A stretch of DNA of 64,000 nucleotides. Source: Winogradskyella sp. (GTDB lineage Bacteria; Bacteroidota; Bacteroidia; Flavobacteriales; Flavobacteriaceae). Below are positions 27,921 to 37,838 of the stretch, piece after piece. Every line of letters begins with the position of its first letter. Position 1 is the stretch's first letter. The translations under genes were made by a program, and so were the position numbers. A model generated the notes under the pieces. The model was not told the DNA's origin. It searched no databases and saw only the letters and a list, made by a program, of their open reading frames with translations. The stretch lies in NCBI RefSeq assembly GCF_003712105.1, contig NZ_RHLG01000005.1, forward strand, positions 124,001 through 188,000, given 5' to 3'.

Positions 27921-29066
27921 TTATCTCACTCTTGCTATTGCTTCTTCAATTACTTCTTGTTCTTGACATAATGAAAATCTTACATAACCTTCACCATTAC
28001 TTCCGAAAACTGTGCCAGGAGCTATAAAGATGCTATGTTCTTTCAACACTAAATCAGTAAATTCTTCACTTTTCATATGAGGTGGTAATTTTGCCCAGAC
28101 AAATAATCCACTTGTCTCATCGGAGTAAGTACAATTAAGGGCATCAGCCAATTCCCAAATTAATTTTCGACGATTTCTGTATATACTATTCAGACTTTCG
28201 AACCATAAGTTTGAACTGTTAAGTGCTTCAATTGCTCCTTTTTGGATACCATAAAACATACCTGAGTCCATGTTACTCTTTACTGTTAAAACAGCATTGA
28301 CATAATCATAGTTACCTACTAACATACCTACACGCCAACCAGCCATATTATATGCCTTACTCACTGAATTTAGCTCTAAGCATATGTCTTTGGCTTGCCT
28401 ATACTGTAATATACTTTTAGGTTTATCATTAAGTATAAAACTGTATGGGTTATCATTAACTATTAAGATATTGTGTCGTTTTCCAAATGCAATAACATCA
28501 TCATAAAACTTGTGGGTTGCATTACTGCCAGTGGGCATATTTGGGTAATTAACCCACATTATTTTGACCTTACTTAAGTCCATGCGTTCTAAAGCAACAA
28601 AATCTGGCAACCAATTATTTTCTTCATTTAAATCATAGTACATTGGTTTAGCTTCAAGAAGATTGGCAACACTAGCATAAGTTGGATATCCTGGGTTAGG
28701 TATTAAAACTGCATCTCCTTTATTTAAAAAAGCCATTGAAATATGCATAATACCTTCTTTACTTCCCATTAATGGAAGAATCTCTGTTTTTGCACTTAGA
28801 TGAACCTTGTAATGCGATTTATAAAATTCGGCCATAGCATCTCTTAGTTCCGGAAGGCCTTGGTAACTTTGGTATTTATGCGCACCGTCTTGATTTAAAC
28901 TATCTTCTAAAGCCATGACTGCTTTAAAAGGTGGATTTAAATCTGGGCTACCTATTCCTAAATTTATAATAGGTTTTCCTTGAGATTTCAAGAATGCAAC
29001 TTCCTTAAGTTTAACAGAGAAATAGTATTCCTGTACATTCTTTAATCGATTAGCGACTTCTATCAT
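27921..29066 (-). CDS. PLP-dependent aminotransferase, class I/II
   Basis: A 381-residue fold-type I aminotransferase. The PLP lysine is in NSVSKAYNMAGWRVG (near residue 238), NYPNMPTGS is near 172, and the C-terminal VRFSLC block carries the substrate-carboxylate Arg. Its place between pheA and tyrA points to the final transamination of phenylpyruvate and hydroxyphenylpyruvate, or of prephenate. The 4-base overlap with the pheA stop indicates coupling. Sequence alone also permits an aspartate or LL-diaminopimelate aminotransferase. Confidence 0.8.
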   Translation of the reverse strand: MIEVANRLKNVQEYYFSVKLKEVAFLKSQGKPIINLGIGSPDLNPPFKAVMALEDSLNQDGAHKYQSYQGLPELRDAMAEFYKSHYKVHLSAKTEILPLMGSKEGIMHISMAFLNKGDAVLIPNPGYPTYASVANLLEAKPMYYDLNEENNWLPDFVALERMDLSKVKIMWVNYPNMPTGSNATHKFYDDVIAFGKRHNILIVNDNPYSFILNDKPKSILQYRQAKDICLELNSVSKAYNMAGWRVGMLVGNYDYVNAVLTVKSNMDSGMFYGIQKGAIEALNSSNLWFESLNSIYRNRRKLIWELADALNCTYSDETSGLFVWAKLPPHMKSEEFTDLVLKEHSIFIAPGTVFGSNGEGYVRFSLCQEQEVIEEAIARVR

Positions 29067-29890
29067 AACCTAGCATTTTTATATTCACCTAACAGTTTAA
29101 AATTCTCTGCCATTATTTTGATGATTGCAAGTGCTTTTTCAAAATCATTGTATGTATTAAAAGTTACATCAACAAAAAAAGCATACTTCCATGGCGTATC
29201 GATTTTTGGCAAGGATTGAATTTTGGTTAGGTTTAGTTTACAATCACTCATTACATTGAGTATTGTGGCTAAACTACCACGTTTATGATCTAATTCAAAT
29301 TTTAAGGATGCCTTATTAATAGAATTTCGTTCAATTTTGGAATTTTCACGCTTAACTATTGCAAAACGTGTCTCGTTGTGTTTTATAGTTTGTATACTTT
29401 TAGCTAAAATCTTTAGGTCATATAATTTTGCTGCAGTCGCACTAGCAATTGCTGCAATTCCAGATAGATTTTGTTCCTTTATTTTTAGAGCTACTTCTGC
29501 AGTGTCTTTTGCTTCAACTAGTTTAATATGCGGAAAATCTTTAAAAAAGACTTTGCATTGTAAAAGTGCCATTGGATGTGAGTGCACTTCCTTTATTGTA
29601 TCCATAGTCTCACCATGAAGTGCCATTAAATTATGCTGTACATCCAAATAGTATTCACCTACAATCTGTAAATTATTAGTATCAATTAACGCATAATTGG
29701 GGATAATAGAGCCGGCAATAGAATTTTCTAAAGCCATCACCATAGCATCCGATTTTCCAGAAAGTAAGCTCTCAACTGCATTATCAAAAGTCAATGATTC
29801 ATGCACCTCTGAAGTCATATCAAAATAGTTCTCCACTACTTGATGATGAAAAGAGCCTTTAACGCCTTGTATTGCAATTGGTTTTACCAT
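29063..29890 (-). CDS. pheA: Prephenate dehydratase
   Basis: A 275-residue monofunctional prephenate dehydratase: periplasmic-binding-type domain at 1-180 (IAIQGVKGSFHH, ALENSIAGSI, HNETRFAIVKRE) and a C-terminal ACT domain (FELDHKRGSLATIL) for phenylalanine feedback. The usual ESRP ACT motif reads QSLP, so Phe sensing may differ. First structural gene of the operon; its ATG directly follows the attenuator terminator. Confidence 0.93.
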   Translation of the reverse strand: MVKPIAIQGVKGSFHHQVVENYFDMTSEVHESLTFDNAVESLLSGKSDAMVMALENSIAGSIIPNYALIDTNNLQIVGEYYLDVQHNLMALHGETMDTIKEVHSHPMALLQCKVFFKDFPHIKLVEAKDTAEVALKIKEQNLSGIAAIASATAAKLYDLKILAKSIQTIKHNETRFAIVKRENSKIERNSINKASLKFELDHKRGSLATILNVMSDCKLNLTKIQSLPKIDTPWKYAFFVDVTFNTYNDFEKALAIIKIMAENFKLLGEYKNARL

Positions 29891-29893
29891 AAT

Positions 29894-29920
29894 AAAAAAA
29901 GTCTCGACTAAATCGAGACT
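29894..29920 (-). terminator. Attenuator terminator ahead of pheA
   Basis: On the minus strand AGTCTCGA, loop TTTAG, TCGAGACT (29920-29900) then a run of seven T residues ending at 29894. It sits 3 bases before the pheA ATG, so it cannot be the terminator of an upstream structural gene: none lies upstream on this strand within reach. Its 5' arm can instead pair with the end of the leader peptide (29956-29949). Confidence 0.85.
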
Positions 29921-29946
29921 CTATAATTATATTTTAATAAAACATA

Positions 29947-30012
29947 CTAAGCCTCGTTTCTTTCTGTAAAAAAGAAATAAAACCAGTTATAATATGTTTT
30001 AGTATTACTCAT
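29947..30012 (-). CDS. Attenuation leader peptide of the Phe/Tyr operon
   Basis: A 21-codon frame starting ATG at 30012 and ending TAG at 29947-29949. Residues 7-15 read YYNWFYFFF: 7 Phe/Tyr and 1 Trp in 9 codons. It lies 56 bases upstream of pheA and immediately before an intrinsic terminator. Its last codons contain CGAGGCT (29956-29950), which with the following T pairs over 8 bp (two G-U) with GAGTCTCG at 29921-29914, the 5' arm of the terminator. A ribosome stalled at scarce Phe/Tyr-tRNA would leave this free and prevent termination; one reaching the stop would cover it. Too short to be picked up by ordinary gene callers. Confidence 0.85.
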   Translation of the reverse strand: MSNTKTYYNWFYFFFTERNEA

Positions 30013-30183
30013 ATTTAATTTTCTATTATTCAATAGCTAATTATGTGGCTAATGTAATTATTATTTTTACAAAACAAAATATCGGAAAGTATTTTTTACA
30101 CATATCGTTTTAAGTTTTAAAGATTTAACAATAAAACTGTTCTAATATTAGATTATACTTATTTTTGATTAAAGTTTTACCTT

Positions 30184-31077
30184 ATGTCTATAGAAGTCTT
30201 TAATATTTCAAAATTATATAATGGTCAAAAAGCCCTAAACGACATATCATTTAGTATTGATAATCCTGAAATTGTTGGTTTTTTAGGACCAAACGGTGCA
30301 GGAAAATCTACAATGATGAAAATCTTGACTACCTATATTAACTCCACTAATGGTGAGGCTAAGGTGAATGGATTCAATGTTGAGACAGAAAAAAAAGAGG
30401 TCCAACAATCTGTTGGTTATTTACCTGAACACAACCCTTTATATACTGATCTTTATGTAAGAGAATACCTTAGCTTTAATGCCAATGTTTATGGCGTGTC
30501 TAAATCTAGAATTGATGAGGTTATTGAAATGACTGGATTAAAATCTGAGGCACATAAAAAAATTGAGCAACTGTCTAAAGGGTACAGACAGCGTGTTGGT
30601 TTAGCAAATGCTCTATTGCATAATCCTGAAGTTTTAATTTTAGACGAGCCCACTACAGGATTAGATCCAAACCAACTTGTAGAAATCAGAACTCTAATAA
30701 GAAACATCGGTAAAGAAAAGACTATTTTTTTATCTACACATATCATGCAAGAAGTTGAAGCAATGTGCGACCGAGTTATAATTATTAACAAAGGCGAAAT
30801 AGTTGCAAATAAAAAGCTTGAAGACTTGCGAGAAGGTCAAGAACAAATCGTTATCGTAGAATTTGATTATAGAGTTGAAGATGCTTTTTTACTTAAACTG
30901 CCTAAAGTGTCTTCAGTAAAAAATACACATGATTTTATATACGAAATAACCTTCTCTACAAAAGAAGACATGCGCTCTCATGTATTTGATTTTGCTCATG
31001 ATAATGAACTAAAAATATTACAGCTTAATCAAAAAAATGCGAGCTTAGAAAGCTTGTTTAGAGCGCTTACTAATTAA
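30184..31077 (+). CDS. gldA: Gliding-motility ABC transporter ATPase GldA
   Basis: A 297-residue ABC ATPase with Walker A GPNGAGKST at 35-43, signature LSKGYRQRVGLA near 135 and Walker B VLILDEPTTGLDP near 158. The sequence resembles GldA, the ATP-binding partner of GldFG in Flavobacterium gliding and T9SS-linked motility. GldF and GldG are not in the window. The gene begins 171 bases beyond the divergent attenuator leader and its 3' end overlaps the convergent GIN-domain gene by 8 bases. A TATTTTTG box at 30160-30167 may be its promoter. Confidence 0.85.
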   Translation: MSIEVFNISKLYNGQKALNDISFSIDNPEIVGFLGPNGAGKSTMMKILTTYINSTNGEAKVNGFNVETEKKEVQQSVGYLPEHNPLYTDLYVREYLSFNANVYGVSKSRIDEVIEMTGLKSEAHKKIEQLSKGYRQRVGLANALLHNPEVLILDEPTTGLDPNQLVEIRTLIRNIGKEKTIFLSTHIMQEVEAMCDRVIIINKGEIVANKKLEDLREGQEQIVIVEFDYRVEDAFLLKLPKVSSVKNTHDFIYEITFSTKEDMRSHVFDFAHDNELKILQLNQKNASLESLFRALTN

Positions 31078-31813
31078 ATATTAATTGGCCCGTAAATGCA
31101 TTAGTGACATCTACAAGTGGTGGCTGATTTACTGAAATTACATTCCCAGTAGCTAAGATTTGTCCTTCTAATGATTGCTGAGGATTTACAACCATATCAT
31201 TAGAACCACGATGCAGCAAGGTAATATGCTCAGCAATTAGGCTTTCTCCTTCAAACCTACCATCACCTGCCGGAAAACTAATAGAAACATTATCGGCTTC
31301 TCCAGAGAGATAAAAAAAAGATAGATTATTTGAGACAACACTTAGATCATCAACATCTAACTCCAATCTAAAATCTCCGATTGGGAAGCTATCGGGAAAA
31401 TTAAAATCTTCAGATATTAAATTTAATTCGTTAAAGTTTAAAATCCCTTCAGACCTAATTTCAAATTGGGTTGAACATCTAATCTCTGTCAAGGTTGGAG
31501 TTGTAACATATACTTTTGTAATTCCAAATTCGCGAACAAAATTACAGGTGTTATTATCGGTTAATACAAGCTGATTTCCTTGAACTGTAGCAGTAATATC
31601 ATTAATCAAATTTTCACCAGTTTCAATAATTACTTGTTGAGGCCCTTGCTTTATAATAAGCTCTACATCACGATTTACCAATATTCTTTCAAAATTAGGC
31701 ACATCAACCTGTTGCTGAATGGTTGATCCCGATGTCTGAAAACAATCAAAAGCACTTTCACTATCGCATGCTAAACAAATAAAGAGTGTTAATATAATTG
31801 CTACTTTTCTCAT
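31070..31813 (-). CDS. GIN-domain (DUF2807) lipoprotein
   Basis: A 247-residue protein with a lipobox-like ICLACDSE (Cys16) and a putative head-GIN/DUF2807 beta-helix covering most of the chain: repeating short strands such as FERILVNRDVELIIKQG, LTEIRCSTQFEIRSEG and VSISFPAGDGRFEG. This domain family is common in Bacteroidota surface proteins and has no known enzymatic activity. It shares a 4-base overlap with the upstream deacylase gene, so they form one operon. Confidence 0.8.
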   Translation of the reverse strand: MRKVAIILTLFICLACDSESAFDCFQTSGSTIQQQVDVPNFERILVNRDVELIIKQGPQQVIIETGENLINDITATVQGNQLVLTDNNTCNFVREFGITKVYVTTPTLTEIRCSTQFEIRSEGILNFNELNLISEDFNFPDSFPIGDFRLELDVDDLSVVSNNLSFFYLSGEADNVSISFPAGDGRFEGESLIAEHITLLHRGSNDMVVNPQQSLEGQILATGNVISVNQPPLVDVTNAFTGQLIFN

Positions 31814-32898
31814 ATTCTTATACCTATTCCAAATTCTACGGCTTCTGCTCTAAATCCGTGAGATTTAAGTGTAACTGCTCCAAACCATTTTTTTCCGAAA
31901 TATCGTTTGAGCCCAGCTCTAATATATGTTCTAGATTCAAAATCATAAGGGTAATACACATAATACCCAAATTGGGTCACCAGAGAAAGTTTATTCACAA
32001 ATAATTCATGCCCCACAAAAACTCCTACACGTTTAAAATCTTCATCGCCAGTAACATCATTATTAAGTAAAGCCGTACTATCAACTCTTATCAACTGTTT
32101 TAGAAAATTTGAAAAGAAAATTTCGGTTCCAAACTGAATGGCACTCTTATGGTTTAAACGCTTATCTGCATAAGCCGAAATAATATAAAACGGAAACTGC
32201 GAAGACCCAACTATATCACTTTGGTTAATACCACTTCTAAAAACAAAATTATAGCGTATTGGCTCTGTAAACTTCTCGTCAGTTAAATCACTTATCATTT
32301 CTCGTTCGCCATTAAGGTTGTAGGTCAAGCCTGCATTAAGTGCAATAGTATTTATACTTGTATTTGGTGCTTTTACATTAGCGTTAGAGTAATGAATAAA
32401 TGATAAGCCCAACTGCAAACCAAAACGATTAATAATTCTTTCCTTTTTATAATTGAGCATGACATAGGTACTACTTAATAATCTTGAGCCAAATGCAATA
32501 TTTTTCGGATTGGTAATTCTGTCATAAGGATTAGAGGTATGAGCAATCCCTTGACCAATTCGCATCATTAAATGTCGTTTGAAGAAGTAAAAATTATAAT
32601 GGGCATACAACCCAAAATTGTTGCCAAGACTTGTATTCTTTAAATCTTGATAAATAAAAGAGACGCCATAATCTGGATAGTTATAGCGTTGTTGCCATTT
32701 TTCAGAGCCATTAGTTTTAATATTATAACTAAATATAGCGCCTTCAGGTTGACCCGTTATAAGGCCAAGAATATCATTATTATGAAGCGGTATATAACCC
32801 TTGAAATAATTTAAATCAAAATAGGAGTCGGTCGTTTCTTTTTGTGCACTTAGCACAAAAGAAAACATCAAAAATAAACCTAATAGCTTCTTTTGCAT
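31810..32898 (-). CDS. PagL-like lipid A deacylase
   Basis: A 362-residue outer-membrane protein with a signal peptide ending near VLSAQ. The PagL active-site pattern is present: His169 and Ser171 in IHYSNANVKAPN, and a C-terminal AEAVEFGIG with candidate catalytic glutamates (Glu352/Glu355). PagL enzymes remove the 3-O acyl chain of lipid A at the outer membrane. The barrel strands are longer than in Pseudomonas PagL (about 150 residues) because of an N-terminal extension, as is usual for the Bacteroidota acyloxyacyl-hydrolase annotation. Lipid A substrate is inferred. Confidence 0.75.
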   Translation of the reverse strand: MQKKLLGLFLMFSFVLSAQKETTDSYFDLNYFKGYIPLHNNDILGLITGQPEGAIFSYNIKTNGSEKWQQRYNYPDYGVSFIYQDLKNTSLGNNFGLYAHYNFYFFKRHLMMRIGQGIAHTSNPYDRITNPKNIAFGSRLLSSTYVMLNYKKERIINRFGLQLGLSFIHYSNANVKAPNTSINTIALNAGLTYNLNGEREMISDLTDEKFTEPIRYNFVFRSGINQSDIVGSSQFPFYIISAYADKRLNHKSAIQFGTEIFFSNFLKQLIRVDSTALLNNDVTGDEDFKRVGVFVGHELFVNKLSLVTQFGYYVYYPYDFESRTYIRAGLKRYFGKKWFGAVTLKSHGFRAEAVEFGIGIRI

Positions 32899-32936
32899 TA
32901 GAAAATTTTAGTTGCGCAAAAGTAACAGATTTATTA

Positions 32937-33893
32937 TTAAAACACTTGAGATGCTATAGCTTTAATATTATCACCCTTACCCATAGAATAATAATGTAAA
33001 AAAGGTGCCTTTTCTTTTACCAGTTCTTTGCTTTGATTTATGCACCATTCTATGCCCACTTGTCGTACTTGGTAATTATCCTTGCACTTAATAACTTCTA
33101 ATATCAAGTCTTGTGGTAAATCTACTTTAAATCGATGTGGAATAAGGTTAAGTTGTTTTTTGGTTGCAATTGGTTTTAATCCAGGTATAATTGGCACATC
33201 AATTCCCTCAGCTCTACATTTTTCTACAAATTTGAAAAACTTAGAATTATCAAAGAACATCTGCGTTACTATATATTTTGCGCCATTTTTTATTTTCTTT
33301 TTTAAAAAATGAATATCACTATCCAAACTTGGGGCTTCCATATGCTTTTCTGGATAACCAGCAACACCGATACAAAAATCTGTTTTTGATGAATTTAGAA
33401 GCTCTTCATCCAGGTATTTACCAGCATTTAAATTTTGAATTTGTGATACTAATTCTCCTGCATATTGGTGACCTTCTTTTTCTGGTTTGAAATACGTCTC
33501 ACTTTTTACAGCGTCTCCTCGTAATGCCATAACATTATCGATACCCAAGAAATCAAGGTCTATTAAAAAGTTCTCGGTGTCTTCTTTTGTAAATCCACCA
33601 CACAATATATGCGGAATAGCATCTACCTGATATTTATTTTGAATAGCCGCACAAATACCAACTGTTCCTGGGCGTTTTTTTACCACTTGCTTTTTAAGCA
33701 ATCCATTATCTAATTCTTTATAGATATACTCTTCTCTATGATACGTCACATCAATAAAAGGAGGTTTAAACTCCATAAGTGGGTCTATATTGTTGAATAT
33801 AGAATCGATATGCTGCCCTTTTAAAGGTGGTAAAATCTCGAAAGAGAACAAGGTTTTTCCGTTAGCGTTTTTTATGTGGTCGGTTACTTTCAT
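32937..33893 (-). CDS. metF: 5,10-methylenetetrahydrofolate reductase
   Basis: A 318-residue flavin enzyme reducing methylene-THF to methyl-THF, the methyl donor of MetH. SFEILPPLKG at the start, VMALRGDA near 133, IGVAGYPEKH near 177 and TQMFFDNSKFF near 213 match the TIM-barrel family. It is the third gene after the two metH pieces, 39 bases from the upstream stop, and so falls under the same SAM-I riboswitch. Confidence 0.95.
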   Translation of the reverse strand: MKVTDHIKNANGKTLFSFEILPPLKGQHIDSIFNNIDPLMEFKPPFIDVTYHREEYIYKELDNGLLKKQVVKKRPGTVGICAAIQNKYQVDAIPHILCGGFTKEDTENFLIDLDFLGIDNVMALRGDAVKSETYFKPEKEGHQYAGELVSQIQNLNAGKYLDEELLNSSKTDFCIGVAGYPEKHMEAPSLDSDIHFLKKKIKNGAKYIVTQMFFDNSKFFKFVEKCRAEGIDVPIIPGLKPIATKKQLNLIPHRFKVDLPQDLILEVIKCKDNYQVRQVGIEWCINQSKELVKEKAPFLHYYSMGKGDNIKAIASQVF

Positions 33894-33932
33894 GTAATTA
33901 CAATTCAGCTTTAGTTTATCTATTTAAATTTA

Positions 33933-36602
33933 TTATGCTTCTACTAAATTAGGGTTAAGCCACTTTTTGGCTTTCTCAACAGAAATTACTCTGCGTTTAG
34001 CATAATCTTCGAGTTGGTCTTGAGTAATTTTTCCTAATCCAAAATATTTTGCGTCTTCATTGGCAAAGTAATACCCAGATACACTAGCTGCAGGCCACAT
34101 CGCTAAACTTTCGGTAAGCTTTACGCCTATTTGTTCTTCTACTTGTAGTACTTTCCAAATGGTTTCTTTTTCTAAATGGTCTGGACAAGCCGGATACCCA
34201 GGTGCAGGTCTAATACCTTTATAAGTTTCCTTAATTAAATCTTCGTTCGATAAGTCTTCATTTATGGCATAAGCCCAATGATTTTTTCTTACATCTTGGT
34301 GTAAATACTCGGCAAAAGCTTCTGCCAATCTATCAGCTAAAGCCTTCACCATAATTGAGTTATAATCGTCATTATCTTTTTCGAATTGGGTGGCTAACGC
34401 ATCGGTTCCAAAACCTGTTGTTACGCAAAAGCAGCCTATATAATCCTGAATTCCAGAATCCTTAGGTGCAATAAAATCTGCTAAAGCCAAACTAGGAACA
34501 CCTTCTCTCTTCTTTAACTGTTGTCTAAGTGTCAAGAAGGTGTTTTTTAATTTTCCTTTCTCATCATATATTTCGATATCATCATCGTTAATTGTATTGG
34601 CCGGAAAAAGTCCGAAAACGGCTTTTGCTTTAAGTAGTTTTTTATCTAAAATATCATTTAGTAAAACCTTTACATCTTCGTATAGTTCTGAAGCTTGTTC
34701 TCCTACAATATCATCGATTAAAATATTTGGGAATTTCCCATGCAAATCCCATGACCTAAAAAACGGACTCCAATCGATATAATCTAACAGCTTATCTAAG
34801 TCTAAATCCTCAATGACTTGAACACCTAATTGCTTTGGCTTAGTAATCTTAGTGTCTTCCCAATTGATTTTATATTTGCGGTCTCGTGCTTCTTCAATAG
34901 ATATATATTCCTTTTGCTTACCTCTACTTAAAAACTGTTCTCTAAAGCGATCATACTCTTCTCTTATTTCGTTTTTATAAATCTTATTGTTATTCTGCAA
35001 TAGATTACCAACAACAGTCACAGCTCTTGAAGCGTCATTAACATGAACCACCGTATTTTGATATTTTGGCGCAATCTTAACTGCTGTATGTGCTCGAGAA
35101 GTAGTGGCTCCACCTATCAGCAAAGGGATATCCATATCTTGTTTATCCATTTCGGTTGCCAGATACACCATTTCGTCTAATGAAGGTGTAATAAGACCAC
35201 TAAGTCCAATAACATCTACCTGTTCTTTTTGAGCAGCTTCAATTATTTTTTCTGGTGGTACCATAACACCTAAATCTACAATCTCATAATTATTGCAGCC
35301 TAGTACTACACTCACTATATTTTTACCAATATCATGTACATCACCTTTTACGGTTGCCATCAAAATCTTACCTGCTGATTGTGCTTTTCCATCTTTTTCA
35401 GCTTCAATGTATGGTTGCAAATAGGCAACAGCTTTTTTCATTACTCTTGCAGACTTAACCACTTGTGGCAAAAACATTTTTCCACTTCCAAATAAATCAC
35501 CTACGACATTCATGCCAGTCATTAAGTGGCCTTCTATAACTTCAATGGGTTTAGAAACAGATTGTCTAGCTTCTTCAACATCAGTTTCAATAAATGCATC
35601 AATCCCTTTTACCAAGCTATGCGTTATTCGTTCTTGAAGTGAATTACTACGCCATTCTAAAGCTTTACTTTCGTCTTGCTTTTTTGTTCCTTTTACTGTT
35701 TCTGCAAATTCTAGTAAACGTTCAGTAGCATCATCTCTTCTATTAAGTAAAACATCTTCAACATGCTCTAATAAATCTTTTGGAATATCATCATAAACTT
35801 CCAACATTGCAGGATTTACAATTCCCATGGTCATTCCATTTTGAATTGCATGATACAAAAATGCTGAATGCATAGCTTCGCGCACTGTATTATTTCCTCG
35901 AAATGAAAAAGACACATTACTTACACCTCCAGATACATGCGCATACGGCAGATTTTCACGAATCCACTTTGTGGCGTTAAAGAAGTCTACTGCATTTTTA
36001 CGATGCTCTTCCATACCTGTAGCTACTGGGAAAATATTAGGGTCGAAAATGATATCCTCAGCAGCAAAACCTACGTTATCTACTAGTATTCTATAAGAGC
36101 GTGCACATATTTCTATACGTCTTTTATAGTTATCAGCTTGACCGACCTCATCAAAAGCCATTACTATTGTTGCCGCACCGTATCGTTTTATGAGCTTAGC
36201 TTGTCTTATAAATTCTTCTTCTCCTTCTTTAAGCGAAATGGAATTTACAACAGCTTTACCTTGCACAACTTGTAAACCAGCTTCAATAATCTCCCATTTA
36301 GAGCTATCTATCATTATAGGAATACGTGCAATATCTGGCTCCGAAGCAATAAGGTTAAGAAAATGAACCATAGCTTCTTTGCCGTCAAGCATGCCTTCGT
36401 CCATATTTACATCTAAGATTTGTGCTCCACCCTCAACTTGGTGTCTTGCAACTTCTAGGGCTTCATCAAACTTCTGTTCTTTTATTAGGCGTAAAAACTT
36501 ACGTGAACCTGTAACATTGGTGCGTTCACCAACATTGATAAAGTTACTCTCAGGTGTTACCACCAAAGGTTCAAGACCAGATAATTTTAGATACCTACCC
36601 AT
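33933..36602 (-). CDS. metH: Methionine synthase, pterin/cobalamin/reactivation part
   Basis: An 889-residue protein corresponding to modules 2-4 of cobalamin-dependent MetH. Residues 1-300 bind methyl-THF ([16 protein letters not shown] near 22, [11 protein letters not shown] near 96). A cap and B12-binding domain follow, with DVHDIGKN near 423 as the lower-ligand His motif. Residues 560-889 are the SAM-dependent reactivation domain. It lacks the homocysteine domain, which is encoded by the preceding gene with an 8-base overlap. The split falls at the natural domain border and both halves are intact. Confidence 0.95.
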   Translation of the reverse strand: MGRYLKLSGLEPLVVTPESNFINVGERTNVTGSRKFLRLIKEQKFDEALEVARHQVEGGAQILDVNMDEGMLDGKEAMVHFLNLIASEPDIARIPIMIDSSKWEIIEAGLQVVQGKAVVNSISLKEGEEEFIRQAKLIKRYGAATIVMAFDEVGQADNYKRRIEICARSYRILVDNVGFAAEDIIFDPNIFPVATGMEEHRKNAVDFFNATKWIRENLPYAHVSGGVSNVSFSFRGNNTVREAMHSAFLYHAIQNGMTMGIVNPAMLEVYDDIPKDLLEHVEDVLLNRRDDATERLLEFAETVKGTKKQDESKALEWRSNSLQERITHSLVKGIDAFIETDVEEARQSVSKPIEVIEGHLMTGMNVVGDLFGSGKMFLPQVVKSARVMKKAVAYLQPYIEAEKDGKAQSAGKILMATVKGDVHDIGKNIVSVVLGCNNYEIVDLGVMVPPEKIIEAAQKEQVDVIGLSGLITPSLDEMVYLATEMDKQDMDIPLLIGGATTSRAHTAVKIAPKYQNTVVHVNDASRAVTVVGNLLQNNNKIYKNEIREEYDRFREQFLSRGKQKEYISIEEARDRKYKINWEDTKITKPKQLGVQVIEDLDLDKLLDYIDWSPFFRSWDLHGKFPNILIDDIVGEQASELYEDVKVLLNDILDKKLLKAKAVFGLFPANTINDDDIEIYDEKGKLKNTFLTLRQQLKKREGVPSLALADFIAPKDSGIQDYIGCFCVTTGFGTDALATQFEKDNDDYNSIMVKALADRLAEAFAEYLHQDVRKNHWAYAINEDLSNEDLIKETYKGIRPAPGYPACPDHLEKETIWKVLQVEEQIGVKLTESLAMWPAASVSGYYFANEDAKYFGLGKITQDQLEDYAKRRVISVEKAKKWLNPNLVEA

Positions 36603-37602
36603 ATACTTCTGTCTCTAATTGTCTTGGTTTATACTCTTTGACGATATCTGCAATTTCCTTTATATAACTTGGGTCCGTTCCGCAGCAACCTCCGATAATA
36701 TTTATGATGCCTTCTTCTAAATAATTTCTTATAAAATCTCTCATTTCTTCAGGAGTTTGGTCATATTCACCAAATGCATTTGGTAAACCCGCATTAGGGT
36801 GTGCAGAGGTATAAAATTTGGTTTCTCTAGATAGGCGTTTCAGGTATGGTTGTATCTGCTCTGCTCCAAGAGCACAATTAAATCCAACACTTAATAAATC
36901 TATATGAGATACCGAAATTAAAAATGCTTCAACTGTTTGCCCTGATAATGTACGGCCACTAGCATCAGTAATGGTTCCAGATACCATAACAGGTATATCT
37001 AATTCTCTTTCGTCCTTGACTTCTTCTATAGCAAACAATGCAGCTTTAGCATTGAGTGTATCGAAAATAGTTTCAACAAATAAAACATCTACTCCACCAT
37101 CAATTAATGCCTCTACTTGCTGCTTATATGCAATTCTCAATTCATCGAACGAAACAGCTCTATACTCTGGTCTATTAACGTCTGGTGATAGGCTTGCAGT
37201 GCGGTTAGTTGGACCTATGCTACCAGCTACAAATCGTGGTTTCTCTGGGTTAGCAAATGTAAATTCATCCGCAACTTCTTTAGCAATTTTTGCAGATTGG
37301 TAATTAAGCTCGTATACCAAATCTTCCATTTGGTAATCTGCCATTGCTATGGTTGTACCAGAAAAAGTATTGGTTTCTACAATATCTGCTCCAGCCTCAA
37401 AATATTGACGATGAACATCTTTAACAGCATTAGGTTGAGTAATAGAGAGTAAATCGTTATTCCCTTTCAATGGTAAATGAAAATCTTTAAATCGTTCTCC
37501 TCTAAAATCTTCTTCAGAGAAGTTATGGCGCTGCAACATGGTGCCCATAGCACCGTCTAGCACTAGGATTCGTTTTTGTATTTCTTTATGTATATCGGAC
37601 AT
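36595..37602 (-). CDS. metH: Methionine synthase homocysteine-binding module
   Basis: A 335-residue homocysteine S-methyltransferase domain, equivalent to the first module of Met[14 protein letters not shown] near 13, GFNCALG near 239 and GGCCGTDP near 309 supply the zinc-binding cysteines. It overlaps the gene for the pterin/cobalamin half by 8 bases, so the two subunits should be made together. The leader holds a SAM-I riboswitch and a hairpin abutting this start codon. Confidence 0.93.
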   Translation of the reverse strand: MSDIHKEIQKRILVLDGAMGTMLQRHNFSEEDFRGERFKDFHLPLKGNNDLLSITQPNAVKDVHRQYFEAGADIVETNTFSGTTIAMADYQMEDLVYELNYQSAKIAKEVADEFTFANPEKPRFVAGSIGPTNRTASLSPDVNRPEYRAVSFDELRIAYKQQVEALIDGGVDVLFVETIFDTLNAKAALFAIEEVKDERELDIPVMVSGTITDASGRTLSGQTVEAFLISVSHIDLLSVGFNCALGAEQIQPYLKRLSRETKFYTSAHPNAGLPNAFGEYDQTPEEMRDFIRNYLEEGIINIIGGCCGTDPSYIKEIADIVKEYKPRQLETEVYG

Positions 37603-37629
37603 CCTGATATTTTATATAACGTTATCAGG
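37603..37629 (-). promoter_or_regulatory. Hairpin abutting the metH start, SAM-I expression platform
   Basis: On the minus strand CCTGATA (37629-37623) can pair with TATCAGG (37609-37603), whose last base touches the metH ATG. The 13-base loop contains ATAACG. The GATAAC at the left arm repeats the 3' strand of the upstream aptamer P1 helix, so the aptamer 5' strand GTTATC can choose between them. Masking of the start region when SAM is bound is inferred. Confidence 0.5.
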
Positions 37630-37651
37630 AAAAGGAAGTATAATATATTCC

Positions 37652-37753
37652 GTTATCTATTCTGTTTTTACAGTAGAATTTAGCACCTTCTTAATAAAGT
37701 TTAAGGGTTGCTAAGGCTTCTAAGGGTCTATTCCCTCCACCTTTCTTGATAAC
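37652..37753 (-). ncRNA. SAM-I (S-box) riboswitch, metH operon
   Basis: The minus strand carries the conserved core GGTGGAGGGA, then AAGCCTTAGCAACC and AAGGTGCTAAATTC. P1 pairs GTTATC (37753-37748) with GATAAC (37657-37652); P3 is CTTAA/TTAAG and P4 includes CTGT-AAAA-ACAG. It sits 49 bases upstream of the metH homocysteine-domain gene and should turn the metH-metH-metF operon down when SAM is high. Confidence 0.93.
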
Positions 37754-37838
37754 TACAATTATTTTAAATGAACTGTTGAGCGAAAATACTATCTTAATTT
37801 ATTATCTGCAAAAGAAATAAAAACTTTTGCCTAATTTG

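Noticed and set aside
30489-30791. Antisense open frame inside gldA
   Set aside because: It lies wholly in another frame of gldA, with no motif or plausible start region; a shadow of the codon usage.
36595-36602. Possible frameshift breaking one metH gene into two
   Set aside because: Both frames start and stop cleanly, the break is between domains, and the 8-base overlap is a normal operon overlap, so it is not an assembly error.
37808-37830. GCAAAAG/CTTTTGC hairpin after the rhodanese gene read as a terminator
   Set aside because: The stem is 7 bp and AT-rich, and no T-run follows on the minus strand, so it is too weak to call.
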